From: Terana coerulea
Lineage: Eukaryota > Basidiomycota > Agaricomycetes > Polyporales > Phanerochaetaceae
DNA: 64,000 nt
Direction of reading: 5' to 3'
NCBI GenBank assembly: GCA_024811115.1
Contig: JAKOGH010000971.1
Coordinates: forward strand, 62,001 to 126,000
Part shown: positions 47,305 through 57,667 of the stretch, in pieces
Position numbering within the stretch: position 1 is the first letter of the stretch
How the letters are laid out: each line of letters opens with the position of its first letter
Program-made: the position numbers and the translations under genes
The notes under the pieces: generated by a model
What the model was told of the DNA's origin: nothing
Databases searched by the model: none
Seen by the model: only the letters and a program-made list of their open reading frames with translations

Positions 47305-49057
47305 ATGCCCGCTCAACCCTTCGTTGTGGTCTACCTCGCTCTATTCACAGCGGCAATCCCTGTGATTGTTCGAAAGAGCCCCATCACCGCCTCGCTTGCT
47401 CGCCGTTTTAACGTTACTGACAGCAAGTCGGTGCTGGCGGCGGATCAGGCGAGGCAAGGCATCTGAAGACCAATACCGCCGCTGCTAGAGCATCCGCAAG
47501 AACGACAGGGAAAACTGCTGTCGTGCCGGCCGCTGTCACCAACACTGCGGTTACGTATACCGTAGACGTATGTGTAACAATGTGTATGACAACAAGCGGC
47601 TCATCAAGACTGACTCGGATTCTCCCACCGAGGTTCTGGTTGGAAATCCTCCTCAGACATGTTAGTATTACCCATGGCCACCTCTTCATGCATGAAATTG
47701 CGCTCACAATATACAGTCAACTTGATTGTCGACACGGGTAGCTCAAACACCTGGGTTGGCGCGGATTTCGAGAATGAATACGAGCCGACCGGCTCCGCCA
47801 CCGACACCGAGCAAGCAGTGGTAAGTGCATTGGCGCTGAGATATAATAGACGCACTCATTTCAGGCCAGTTCGTCGAGTATGGTTCCGGCCTATTCATTG
47901 GTAAGAACCACTTCATGCGTAAATATTTATCTGCTGATACCTTTGCTTACTTTAGGCCAGGAGTTTCTGGACAAGGTTGCCATTAGCGGTCTCAATATCA
48001 TCAATCAATCCATTGGTGCTGCCGAGCTGGCCTTCGGCTTCGACGGTGTCGACGGTATCCTTGGGTAAGCTTGTCCATGTGATCATTATACTAGACGTTA
48101 CCTGACATCAGCGTGTCTTAGAATTGGACCTGTCGATTTGACTGTAAAAACTACCTCTGACGACGAACCGATACCCACGGTCATCGACAACGCTTTCGCT
48201 CAAGGCTTACTGGACGCAAAACAAGTCGGTATCTCGTTCGAGCCCACAACTTCCGAATCTGCAACGAACGGTGAACTCACGTTCGGAGGGACTGACGCCA
48301 GCAAGTTCACTGGCACGTTGAACTTTGTGTATGTCCACGCTCCTAGTGATATGCCAGTGGTTCTCTGCTCATGGTTTCATCTTTATTATCAGACCGATTA
48401 CATCCACTTCGCCGGCAAGCGACTATGTCGGAATTGACCAGAGCATCACATATGGTTCCACTAATACACTTATCCTTTCCACCACGGCTGGTATTGTTGA
48501 CACCGGCACCACCCTCGTCTTGATTGCATCTGGTATGTCGATCCACCTAGACAGAGGCACTTTGGTGGGCTCGTCTGATGACGCTTGGTAGATGCACTTG
48601 CGATATATCAGTCTATCACCGGGGCCGTACCCGACCAGAACACCGGTCTACTAAAGATTACTGCTGCGCAGGTCGCCAATTTGGAGAGTCTCTTTTTCAA
48701 CGTTGGAAACGTGGGTTTTGAGCCCTCCATCTCACAGCCTTAACACTAACAGTGGTGACCACAGGCGACCTTCGAGCTCACCCCTAATGCCCAGATTTTT
48801 CTCGCGTGGTGAGTGTTACGTGCACTGGTCAAACAGCGTTGAGAGCTGATGAGCATTTTTAACAGCCCAACACCGCCATTGGCGGAGACGCGGACTCCAT
48901 CTATCTTATCGTGGGCGACCTTGGCTCTGACTCCGGCGAAGGCCTGGACTTCATTAACGGATATGCCTTCCTGGAGCGGCATTATTTTGTCTTTGACTCG
49001 GGCAGCTCCCAAGTCGGCCTTGCCACCACGCCGTTCATATTCGCGACGACGAATTGA
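47305..49057 (+). CDS. A1 aspartic protease paralogue 3 (polyporopepsin-like)
   Basis: The leader 'MPAQPFVVVYLALFTAAIPV' leads into a propeptide like that of paralogue 2. Motifs: 'LIVDTGSSNTWVGA', flap 'FVEYGSGLFI', 'GIVDTGTTLVLIAS', 'AIGGDADSIYLIVGDLGS', end 'IFATTN', stop 49055-49057. Both catalytic motifs and the flap are intact. Two one-base losses break the frame relative to paralogue 2: in the propeptide at GAGGCAAGG (47451-47459; paralogue 2 has GAGGGCG), and in 'AQIF' near 48795-48805 just before the last intron. If real, the gene is a recent pseudogene; if sequencing errors, an active secreted protease. Confidence 0.78.
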
Positions 49058-49226
49058 AGCGTTTTAGACGTTCTGATGACCCGCAATGGACTTTTATGTA
49101 CACTTTTGAGTCGTGATACTGTACGGAGCAACAGTCGACGATCCATACATCTTCCCTCTGCGTGCGAATGGTTTTCCATAGCCTATCTCGACCCGGACGC
49201 AATACACTTACTGAACGCCACAAAGC

Positions 49227-49235
49227 TTTCGCGTC
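49227..49235. repeat. 9-bp target-site duplication, left
   Basis: TTTCGCGTC, repeated exactly at 50103-50111. Confidence 0.88.
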
Positions 49236-49464
49236 CAGACTCCTGCCCGTCGTGTATGGACGGAGAGGGAGAAAGGGAGGAGGAGGAGGAGAAGGCGCTT
49301 GATGGGTCAGATCTGACCGCCCGATATTCCAAAGGCTCCCTACCGTCCATACACGACTGGCAGAAAACAAATGTAAACAGCTTATATAAGCGTGATAGGG
49401 GATGCCGAAAAACGATGCCGTGCTTGAATTTCTGGAAACTCCCATCACTGCCATCAACGCGACT
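49236..49464 (+). repeat. terminal inverted repeat, left (Mutator-like)
   Basis: 229 bp. It includes an internal inverted pair GTCGTGTATGGACGG ... CCGTCCATACACGAC around a GA-rich tract and the palindrome GGGTCAGATCTGACC. Confidence 0.9.
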
Positions 49465-49869
49465 CAGTACCTCCTGCGTCCGAGTCCCGATGGCTCGACA
49501 CAACACCTGTCTAGTTTGCTGGTGAACTTGACCGTACAAATCATTTGAGCCATAGACACTTCCCTCTTGGAATGCGCGATGTTTCCCTCGATAATTGGCA
49601 CAATACCAAGTAAAAGTGCATATGCGAAGAGTCAAAGCGCCGTGTAAATAGCTCCGACGAGTCGCCCACATCTAGGTGTTACACTCCTGGCGCACTTCTC
49701 TGCCTTGATTAGTGCTTTGACTCCGCAGCTGCCCTTTCTGCCAGCAAACTATGCTCTGGCTTACATTTTCGATTCGGCAAGTATCCCTGTGAAGCAATTG
49801 GCAGGGAGAATGTGTCTCGCGAGGCTGAGGCAGGTCCGAAGTTGGCCAGACAAGTGACCACACGCAGGC

Positions 49870-50102
49870 AGTCGCGTTGATGGCAGTGATGGGAGTTTCC
49901 AGAAATTCAAGCACGGCATCGTTTTTCGGCATCCCCTATCACGCTTATATAAGCTGTTTGCGTTTGTTTTCTGCCAGTCGTGTATGGACGGTAGGGAGCC
50001 TTTGGAATATCGGGCGGTCAGATCTGACCCATCAAGCGCCTTCTCCTCCTCCTCCTCCCTTTCTCTCTCCCTCTCCGTCCATACACGACGGGTAGGAGTC
50101 TG
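49870..50102 (-). repeat. terminal inverted repeat, right (Mutator-like)
   Basis: 233 bp, nearly identical to the left arm in reverse complement; the small length difference lies partly in the GA-rich tract. Confidence 0.9.
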
Positions 50103-50111
50103 TTTCGCGTC
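50103..50111. repeat. 9-bp target-site duplication, right
   Basis: TTTCGCGTC, partner of 49227-49235. Confidence 0.88.
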
Positions 50112-50386
50112 ACGCATGCTGACATAAATCCCGTGCTTGAAAGTGGGTAGTATCAGGCCTAGCCAGTATCATATTTGGCATTTTGTCATACAGCTTTGTA
50201 TTGTCAAACGAAATTAGACAGGATTGAACCGATCCGACATACAAGTAACAACATGCAAGCCTCAAGAAAACGGAACATTGGGATCGCTGCAAATGATAGC
50301 TGAGACACGAGACGAGCATAAACACCGCCGATCCAGGTTCGGACCGCGGGAAAAAGCTTTGCTGCGATGGCTGTGAGCACCAGAGT

Positions 50387-51410
50387 CTAATAACGCCTGT
50401 CGTCATATCTGCGGTCGTGGCCACGTTCGTAACCACCTCCACTGCCTCTGTCGTAATCGCCACCACCGCCGCCGCCGCCGCCACTGCCGCGATAGCCGCC
50501 GCGGTCGTAGTCGCGACGGTCATAGTCGTCATAAGCCGCACGGCGCGCACGAGGTGGGGGCCAAAGTCGTCATGGCGGCTGGGACCTCCACGGGAGTAGC
50601 GACTGTCGTAGGGCCTGGGATCGTAGGGTCGCTCGGCTACAATCGGAATCGTCAGTCCGCTAACGTATGGATAAGTAATGTACACTCACAGTCGCTACGC
50701 TTCGGCGGGCCATAGTAGCGACCAGGAGTAGGAGTCCTGGCGCGTCCACGGCGAGCCTGACAGAGAGTTATTGTATGCAACAGAACAGTTACATCTAACT
50801 CACCTTTGTGATTGTTAGGGCCTTGCCCATAAAGTCAGTACCGTGCAACGCCGTTATAGCGGCATCCGCCTCTTCTGCAGACTCCATAGTCACAAACCCA
50901 AACCCACGCGACTCACGCGTGTGAGGGTCATACATAACCTGTGCCTTTTGGACCTTTGATATACCGTAAGATTGAGGCAGGGCAGAGAGCAAAGATAAAC
51001 TTACACGGCCAATTTTTGCGAAAGCTTGCTCGAGGTCGCGAGTATCAACGCGGTGGCTCAGCCCTGAGACATGCAAGTTGTTGCCAGGGTTGTTGCCACC
51101 ATCAGCTCGACTGGAGTGAGAGTTAACAGGCTGCCTCATATGCCATTATGGTGTACACTCACCCTCTGTCAGCATTGCGGATTGGAGAACGGCTCCGACT
51201 ACTGCGACGGGGCGGGTGGTCGCCCTGGCGTGGAGAACGAGCGTTGTTGGACCAAGCTTGGTCGTCTGCCGGGCCGCCGTTGCCCATGGGCTGGTCATTG
51301 GCGGGGATGCTGATGCCGCCGCCGTTGGTGGGGGACCCATGTCTTGAGATTGCCAGGCTGAAGAGACGGGGGTGGTACAAAGGTGAAGATGGTATGTTAG
51401 GGTCGGTCAT
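50387..51410 (-). CDS. transformer-2-like SR splicing factor (single RRM)
   Basis: A nuclear pre-mRNA splicing regulator by family. Start at 51410 ('MTDPNIPSSPLYHP'), an RS-type segment ('RRSSRSRSPIRNADRG'), then one RNA-recognition motif: RNP2 'NLHVSGLS', 'DLEQAFAKIGR', 'VQKAQVMYDPHTRESR', RNP1 'GFGFVTMES', 'ADAAITALHGTDFMGKALTI'. The linker 'RGRARTPTPGRYYGPPKR' after the RRM is the Tra2 signature (TPTPG-Y-G-P). The tail is Arg/Tyr/Asp- and Gly-rich with a run of eight Gly, stop at 50387. Five exons with GT-AG introns. The tail frame changes at the G5 run 50556-50560 (C5 on the coding strand); one more base there would join it cleanly, so a sequencing indel is likely. Confidence 0.85.
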
Positions 51411-51875
51411 GTCGGGCGGCGAAAGCTGAACGAAATGCTGGAAGCCGAGTCGTCCCAGGTGGAGACTGCGAAAGAACGAAGAAGGCGAACAGTACAGACG
51501 GGGGTGGTGTCGCATCCTCGAGTTGACGAAAGTAAGACGGCCTTCAGCCGACAGAAGACACATGAACAAGGTAATGGAGACCGTCGACAACGTCAACTGT
51601 GGGCTGAAGGCAAGAAGTTCGCGGACCGCAAAGTGCTGGTTGACGAGACACCGGAAAGCGTATTTTCCTCGTCGTCCTCATCCTCGTTCTCGTGGCGGCT
51701 GATGCTGAAGACGTACCGTCATCCATGGTTGCGATTTTGTTGCTTGCCGTCGACTTTGGCTGAGCTCGTCGCCGTCGGTGGTGGTGAGAAAGAAACTCTC
51801 AAACGTTGACCGCTTCAGAGCATTAAACCAGACGGACGCCAAACAAGACCAAACCGACTCGGGCGCCGATTGAGA
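51411..51875. other. promoter/5' UTR of the splicing factor; remnant of the shared spacer with COX6
   Basis: No independent gene. A minus-strand frame continues upstream of the ATG for 62 codons and may be 5' UTR. The spacer was contiguous with 54943-55240 before the LINE landed. Confidence 0.5.
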
Positions 51876-51890
51876 CGGCGGTTCACTATC
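51876..51890. repeat. 15-bp target-site duplication, 3' side of LINE
   Basis: CGGCGGTTCACTATC directly before the T run; identical to 54928-54942. Confidence 0.93.
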
Positions 51891-54800
51891 TTTTTTTTTT
51901 TTTTTTTTTTTTTACTCCAAATTGTATTTAAAGTGCAGGGAACATGCCCTATGCTACACATGTGAGACCTAGGCATGGGCGCGGCTTTGAAGAAACCAAT
52001 CCAGTCGGTTTAAGAAAGTGTTAGGCCTTTCACAAGCTCCCTCAGTCACAGTAAGAGGATTGCTCCCCTCCCGCTCGTAAGTCGGCCCGAGTTTCCGGAC
52101 ATCTGATCCCCGCAGGAGTCACCCCCGGTTCGCAGAGCCTTCCCGGCAAGAAAGCGCGCAGCGCGATAAGCGCAAAAGCACGTCGCCACACAAGTGATGA
52201 TGCAGATGCGCGCCGGCCCGATGGAAGCTAAGGTGAGAATTTCGATTGCACAGACACGACACGAGTTTGCACCCAGCCAGAGGCGGTACAGGTGGTCTCG
52301 AGCGGTCGCGCTACGGGCCGGGATCCTCCCCGTCCCTGCGCTCCTTGGCCTTCCGGTATTTCTTCCGGTTCGCCTTGAGCGCGTTCTTTAGGTAGTGGGA
52401 GAAGACCTCCCTTCCCATGATGTCTGTGTACAAGCCGTGTGGCTGTGTGACACGTTCAATATTATCTTTATGTTTTCGGCGAGATTTCTCGTCCTTGTCT
52501 CTCTCCTGTATCCACTTGTCTTCCGACTCGTGTTGGGGGAGATAGAACTTCTTTTGACGACGTGCTGATCCGCCCGTCAATATGATTGTGCGCAGCCACT
52601 TGTGAGGCAAGTGGAAAAGCGGGTCATCCGGGTGATCGGATGCCCACTGCCGCGCAGCATGCTGGATGGCACTTCCCTCCTTCTCCGAATAGAAGCGGAG
52701 GGGTGTCTGTTGATTCTTGCTCCGGGCTCCTCTCCCTTTCGAGCGTGACAAATTCATGCCAGCCGAAGGTTTTGATGGTAGCCTTTCCACCGTTTGGGCC
52801 GTGACGTTGACGCCGCCACTCCCAATAGCGCTGTTTGCGCTCAATTGTTACCTGTCGGATGAATTCATCCTCGCGGTCCCAAGAGTCAATGTTTAGCCAC
52901 CAGACACCTGTGCGGATGTCTCCGTGCCGATCCATAGCGTCCTGTATGAGGTCGCCCCACTCAAACGTTGCAACCAACGGATTGAGGTATAGAAATATGG
53001 CGATGTCCGCCATGTCTAGGCGGTTCTCCTTATTTTGCAAGTGAAGCTGCTTTCCGCAGCAATCAGCTCTAATCGTTCCTGCTCGGGTGGGAGGTTTGTG
53101 AAGTCTGATCCAGAACGGGCACTCGTAGAGGATGTGCCGTCGTGTCTCAAACTTCGGGTGATCAGTGTCGCATGGGCAATACAGCGGCCCGGGTTTGGGC
53201 GTCCATTTGCTCACACCATCACTGTCGGTTTCCCACTTGCCGTGCTTCATTCGGAACTCCCCGTGAAGTGGCCCGTGATGAAACGCGTTAATCTCGAGTA
53301 GAACTTTGTTTTGTTCCGAAGTTCCTCAGCGCCCAGTGGCGCTTGGGCATGTTTGAGAAGAGAGCATGCTCGTCTTTCTCGACCAAGAGGTTGCTCCCTC
53401 GGTACTTGATGTTTTTCATTTTGGCCTTCCAGAGCTGAGTATGGCGTGCTGGGAGAGCCTTTGTTTGCCACTGATTGTGACGTTGTATGTGGGCTGATTC
53501 ATTTCGGCACCCTCTTTAGCGAGTTTGTCGACTGCATCAGCCTCGGAGTGTAAGTCGGTGACATGTTCCATGTGATAATGGGACGGCTGCCACACGACTG
53601 CAAGTCGGCGTGTCGGGAACCGGCTCTGATCAAGCCAATCCCGTAGCGCTTTGCATGCGCCAATTGATTCCATTTGGCTGGAGTCATTTTTTGCTTTCAG
53701 GATGGCAATGCCTGCCGCTCTGTTGTCCACGAAAATGGTAAGAGACTCATACTTGTAACCTCTCGCGATACTCGAGGGGTACGTATGGTTTCTCTTTATT
53801 CTCAGGGAGCATAGCCCACGCGTGGTAGTCTAGTTCCCCTGATTTGATTGCCTGATAGAAGTCGTCGTCTGACTCTTTCACGGCCGGAGGATGCCCCGAT
53901 ATAGGGCTTGCATTTCAGCGTCAAACACAGTCACCTGGCCACAGGGCCATTTGTGCTGTGCTAGGACGTCGGCGTCGTGTGGGGCCGGGTGATGCTTCCT
54001 TTTAGGTCAAGTAGCCGATACGGCCGCTCCGGGTGGAGGGTACACCCGTCTGCTTGTCTTTCAGCATTGATCCGTCCGTGAACAGGATCAAGTTGTCATC
54101 TTTGGCGGCCGCTTGCATTTGTAATTCAGCAAACAACTCATACCATTCGGCTGAACCCTGGGGCACCCTTCTTAGGGATGAGCCTGGGCTGTCTGCCATG
54201 CCAGTTTACGCCAGTTAGGCCGTAAATCTGGACAATGGTGTCATCGGGTCCGTCCATAGTGACCGGATTGTTTTGATCTTTGAGATCCCAGATTCGATTG
54301 CCTGGCATGCTCTGATCAGAGAGCGGCAATCTATCCTCATGCGAGAGCTCCATGAGAGTCTCGATGTGATCAATGGGCGTTTGCTTGAAACGCTTCTTAG
54401 CCTTTTTTGTGGTTGGTCTCACGCGTCCTGGGCGTGGCCCAGACCGCTTTCTCGTTGACCACCTTTCTCTCGCTCATGTATGCGAGGATAGGGTGGCTTT
54501 CTGAAGCGTGCGTGCACGGATGCACGCTTTCTTCATTTGTTTGGTTACGAGCTGCTTAATGGGAAGCAGTCCCGCAAACATCCCCATCCCTCCCACGGGG
54601 TGGTTTTGAAGGCGCCAGTGATCCATCGTATTGCTACGTTCTGAACCCTCTGAATCGCCCTCGTAGATTTTGTGGTTACTCCGCATGCACGGGGACCACC
54701 ATAACTGCGCTCCGTACAGGATTACAGGGACAACGTTGGAGATGTATAGTCTCCGTTTATGGATGGGCGAGAGCCCTCGTTCAGAAGTGCCAAGCATTCT

Positions 54801-54927
54801 GAGCGCCGCAATGGTGCTTACTCCTTTGTTGCAGTAAAACTCTATGTGATGCTTCCAAGAGAGTTTCGGGTCCAGCATGAACCCGAGGTATCTCATGAGA
54901 GGTTTAGGTTTGATGTTGATCTCCTTA
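51891..54927 (-). mobile_element. 5'-truncated LINE (Tad-like, with RNase H)
   Basis: A 3037-bp non-LTR retrotransposon on the minus strand. It ends in a poly(A) tail (T23 on the plus strand, 51891-51913) and is bracketed by a perfect 15-bp target duplication CGGCGGTTCACTATC. Coding pieces on the minus strand, in order: end of reverse transcriptase ('PLMRYLGFMLDPKLSWKHHI', 'VVPVILYGAQLWW', about 54920-54480); RNase H ('LILFTDGS', then 'AVVWQPSHYH' and 'EADAVDKLAKEGAEMN', about 54200-53500); and a C-terminal Cys/His segment ('CDTDHPKFETRRHILYECPF', about 53190). The catalytic half of the reverse transcriptase and everything before it are missing, and frames shift between pieces, so the copy is dead. 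Confidence 0.9.
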
Positions 54928-54942
54928 CGGCGGTTCACTATC
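54928..54942. repeat. 15-bp target-site duplication, 5' side of LINE
   Basis: CGGCGGTTCACTATC; marks the truncated 5' end of the LINE. Confidence 0.93.
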
Positions 54943-55240
54943 GGCGTGGCCGGTTGACCAATGAGCTCACCGTCCGCAACGTTGAAGCGGCACTGAAAAA
55001 AGCAAATAAAATAAGTGAAATCGGAGAATTCGTTGCGGACGTTGTAGACAAAGTCAAGCAAGCACACAGTCGCGTCAGGAGCGAGTTGAGCACTGCCGGA
55101 ATAGACCGGCTCGCTAATTCCAGGTTCAGGGTCGCGGCGCGCCGGGCCCAACGAGCACCTCTTTTCCTCCACTCTCGCACCTCACCTCCCACCGCCGCTC
55201 TCCTCGTCGTCGAGCTCATCGAGCACACAAAATCATCATC

Positions 55241-55696
55241 ATGCGCACTCAGATGCTCGCCTCCGCTCTCCGCGCTCGTTCCGTTGCCGTCCGGGCGTCG
55301 CCCAAGCTCATCCGCCTCTCGTCCAGCGCACACGGACAGGAGACCTTCGAGTCCTTCACGGAGCGTTATGTCAACTTCTTCCAGAGCGCAGAGGACCTCT
55401 TCGAAGTCCAGCGAGGACTGAACAACTGCTTCGCACACGATCTCGTGCCCGCGCCTGCCGTCGTCGAGGCTGCTCTGCGCGCTGCCCGACGTGTCGACGA
55501 CTTCGCAACTGCAGTCCGGGTGTTCGAGGGTGTTCGGGAGAAGGTTGAGAACAAGCAGCAGTACCAGGCGTACTTGGATGAGCTCAAGGGTGTTCGGGAG
55601 GAGCTCGGTGCGTGCCTTCATTTACATATGACTCGCTTCTTGGTTGCTAACCTTTTTACAGGTGTTGTCACTATGGAGGAGCTTTACAAGCACTGA
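55241..55696 (+). CDS. COX6: cytochrome c oxidase subunit VI (Cox5a family)
   Basis: A matrix-side structural subunit of respiratory complex IV. Exon 1 (55241-55607) encodes a basic, Ser/Ala-rich mitochondrial presequence ('MLASALRARSVAVRASPKLI') and the conserved body 'ETFESFTERYVNFFQSAEDL...FEVQRGLNNCFAHDLVPAP'. It continues 'ALRAARRVDDFATAVRVFEG'. After a 54-bp GT-AG intron, exon 2 gives 'VVTMEELYKH' and the stop at 55694-55696. Length (about 133 residues before processing) fits the family. A second ATG at 55253 could also serve. Divergent from the splicing-factor gene; a LINE now sits in their shared upstream region. Confidence 0.92.
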   Translation: MRTQMLASALRARSVAVRASPKLIRLSSSAHGQETFESFTERYVNFFQSAEDLFEVQRGLNNCFAHDLVPAPAVVEAALRAARRVDDFATAVRVFEGVREKVENKQQYQAYLDELKGVREELGACLHLHMTRFLVANLFTGVVTMEELYKH

Positions 55697-56624
55697 ATAT
55701 GGTTTCAGCCATACTAGAATGTTGGTTTGGATACTATCCTTCTGGATAATTGCTGTATTAATCAAATATTCGAATAGCGTTTAGTTCATGGACAGAATCC
55801 ACACAATCGTTACCAAAGACTTTAACGCTTTGAGCCGTATTCCGTCGACCGGCTCCATCCGTGGACCTTTCTCCTGCTTATGCCTCTGAAATCATGCATA
55901 TTTGCCACGACAGCCACGATTATTCTCTGCAGACGTGTTGGCTGTTTCGCCGACAAACAGATCGTGACGCCTAGTGAAACTCGCCTTTGCATTGAACTTT
56001 CGTTATGCATCTTGGCCAAGTCTATTACCTGTTTCGATTGCCTCTCCACCCACCTCACCCTTGCACCCTTTCGTGTCATGAAGTCCTGACGAGCCGTCCA
56101 CGAACATAACTCACGAGCCCCGTTTGATTTCCAGCGCTCAGTGTATACGTCGGCGCCATTTGGTGTGTATGTGCCCTGTCTGCAGAGTGCTCATTGCAAG
56201 CTGCACATTTCGCAGGAAGGTCCAAAGAAAATCCTCGGGCATGCTCAGTTGCATGGTCTGTCTTTTCGCTCACACCGCCCAGCTACAGTAGTTGGCTTCA
56301 TGGTCAATGCGTTACGTTGAGATACGAACATCTTGCTCGAATACTGGCAATGGGTAGCCCAATCCTCAGTAGGTCCAGTAAACGTGTTCAACAATAAAGC
56401 AGTCGAGAGATTAAACAGCTCAGGAGTGAAGTTTAAGAAGTTGCTGAAAGTTGAACGTTGAAATCTTGGGTGCGGTGCGCGCAAACGCCTTGCTACATTT
56501 CGACCGGTGCTTACGGTCCGCTGGCCGAGTGTGTGTCCTCTCCTCCGAGTCGCTGCGCTTGACAACAACCATATCGTTTTCCTCTTCTTTTTCTACCTCT
56601 TTACAGGCTGTACTGCTGTTTGAC
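55697..56624. other. intergenic between COX6 and the ankyrin gene
   Basis: Contains the COX6 3' flank and, from about 56450, a likely 5' UTR of the ankyrin gene with a pyrimidine-rich stretch ending in TTTACAG just before the ATG, possibly a 5' UTR intron end. No other gene. Confidence 0.5.
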
Positions 56625-57484
56625 ATGTCTGAAGATACAAAGGGTGCGAGCCCCAGTAAGTCACATTCTACATGTGGAGTGCCAGACTTGCTGAAGATTG
56701 GACTGCTCTGCCGCATAGATGAACGTCTCTTGGCTGCTGCGCGAGAGGATAACCAGGAATCCTTGCTTGCTCTGTTCGAGGAGGGTGGCTTCGATATTAA
56801 CTATCAGGATGGGTGCGCTTTACAAGCTTCAGGAGAGAGACTGTATGCTGATAGGGCAAAAGGCTAGGAAACACTGGTGCGTTCGAGCCATGCTTATGCA
56901 CCTGAATACGCGGCCTCACAACACACAATGATTTGCTAGCACTACATTACGCGTGAGTATGTACTGTCTTTGACGAGAGTACAATCACTCTTGTTGACCC
57001 CCATCAAGAGCTTCGCTAGGAAACACCGACGTACTTGAAGATATCCTCTCGCACGACGAATGCGACGTCGATCCAATCAATCGGATAGAGAAGGCGACGC
57101 CGCTGCACCTTGCAGTGAAGATCAAAGACGCAGAGCTGAGAAAGTATGTCGTCGACAGTCTGCTGGATGCTGGCGCAGATACTTTGTGAGTGATTGATCC
57201 CGCATGCGTCGGGTCGCCTTGGGTAATCTCATCTAATATGGCGGTGGACAGCATCAAGGACAAGAATGGCGAGACGGTCCTGGATCTCGTGCCTTCCAAT
57301 GACAAGGAGACCCTAACTCTGATCCGGAAAGCCCGTGCCCAAGCCAGCATTGCAAGGGAGGACGTCGTAGATGGTGCGGTCTTGTGCGCTGCTCTGTGTG
57401 GTGTTTTTGACTTAAGCATGCATTGCTGTAGATGACTCCGAAGGCGAGCCTGGCTCGGGCTCGGGCTCCGAAGAGGAAGACTAA
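56625..57484 (+). CDS. small ankyrin-repeat protein
   Basis: Starts 'MSEDTKGASP'. After an intron comes 'DERLLAAAREDNQESLLALF...EEGGFDINYQDG', and later exons give ankyrin units 'DVLEDILSHDECDVDPINRI', 'KATPLHLAVKIKDAELRKYV...VDSLLDAGAD' and 'IKDKNGETVLDLV'. The protein ends in an acidic tail ('DDSEGEPGSGSGSEEED', stop 57482-57484). About 200 residues with three to four repeats, which mediate protein-protein contacts; no partner can be named. Two middle junctions, both at TAG|GAAACAC acceptors (near 56868 and 57019), do not join in frame with the obvious donors, so exon borders there are uncertain. Confidence 0.75.
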
Positions 57485-57667
57485 ATCATAGCGGACTGCG
57501 CTGTAGACGGAAAGGAATTCTTGTAGACTATAATCCCGACATTGGAGCACCGAAGACATTGCTAGCATCGTACAGCCATGATGAATTATGGTCAACTATC
57601 ACAACAGCGTGTCTAGTATGGAGCTCTAATCGCTGAATAGGCACGTAACAAATATGCCTGAGCGCAT

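Larger units (their letters stand above)
49236..50102. mobile_element. Mutator-like non-autonomous DNA transposon (867 bp)
   Basis: Long terminal inverted repeats (49236-49464 and 49870-50102) begin CAGACTCCT and end AGGAGTCTG, with a 405-bp unique core. The element is flanked by a perfect 9-bp target duplication TTTCGCGTC. Nine-base duplications plus 200-bp-class inverted repeats are the hallmark of Mutator-like elements. There is no transposase frame; the core has short frames only. It sits 178 bp after protease 3, in the space between it and the convergent splicing-factor gene. Confidence 0.88.

Noticed and set aside
49260..49300. Microsatellite (GGA repeats)
   Set aside because: It is part of the Mutator-like terminal repeat and occurs in mirror form in the other arm.
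51435..51809. 124-codon plus-strand frame upstream of the splicing factor
   Set aside because: Lies in the 5' UTR/promoter of the minus-strand gene, low complexity, no motif.
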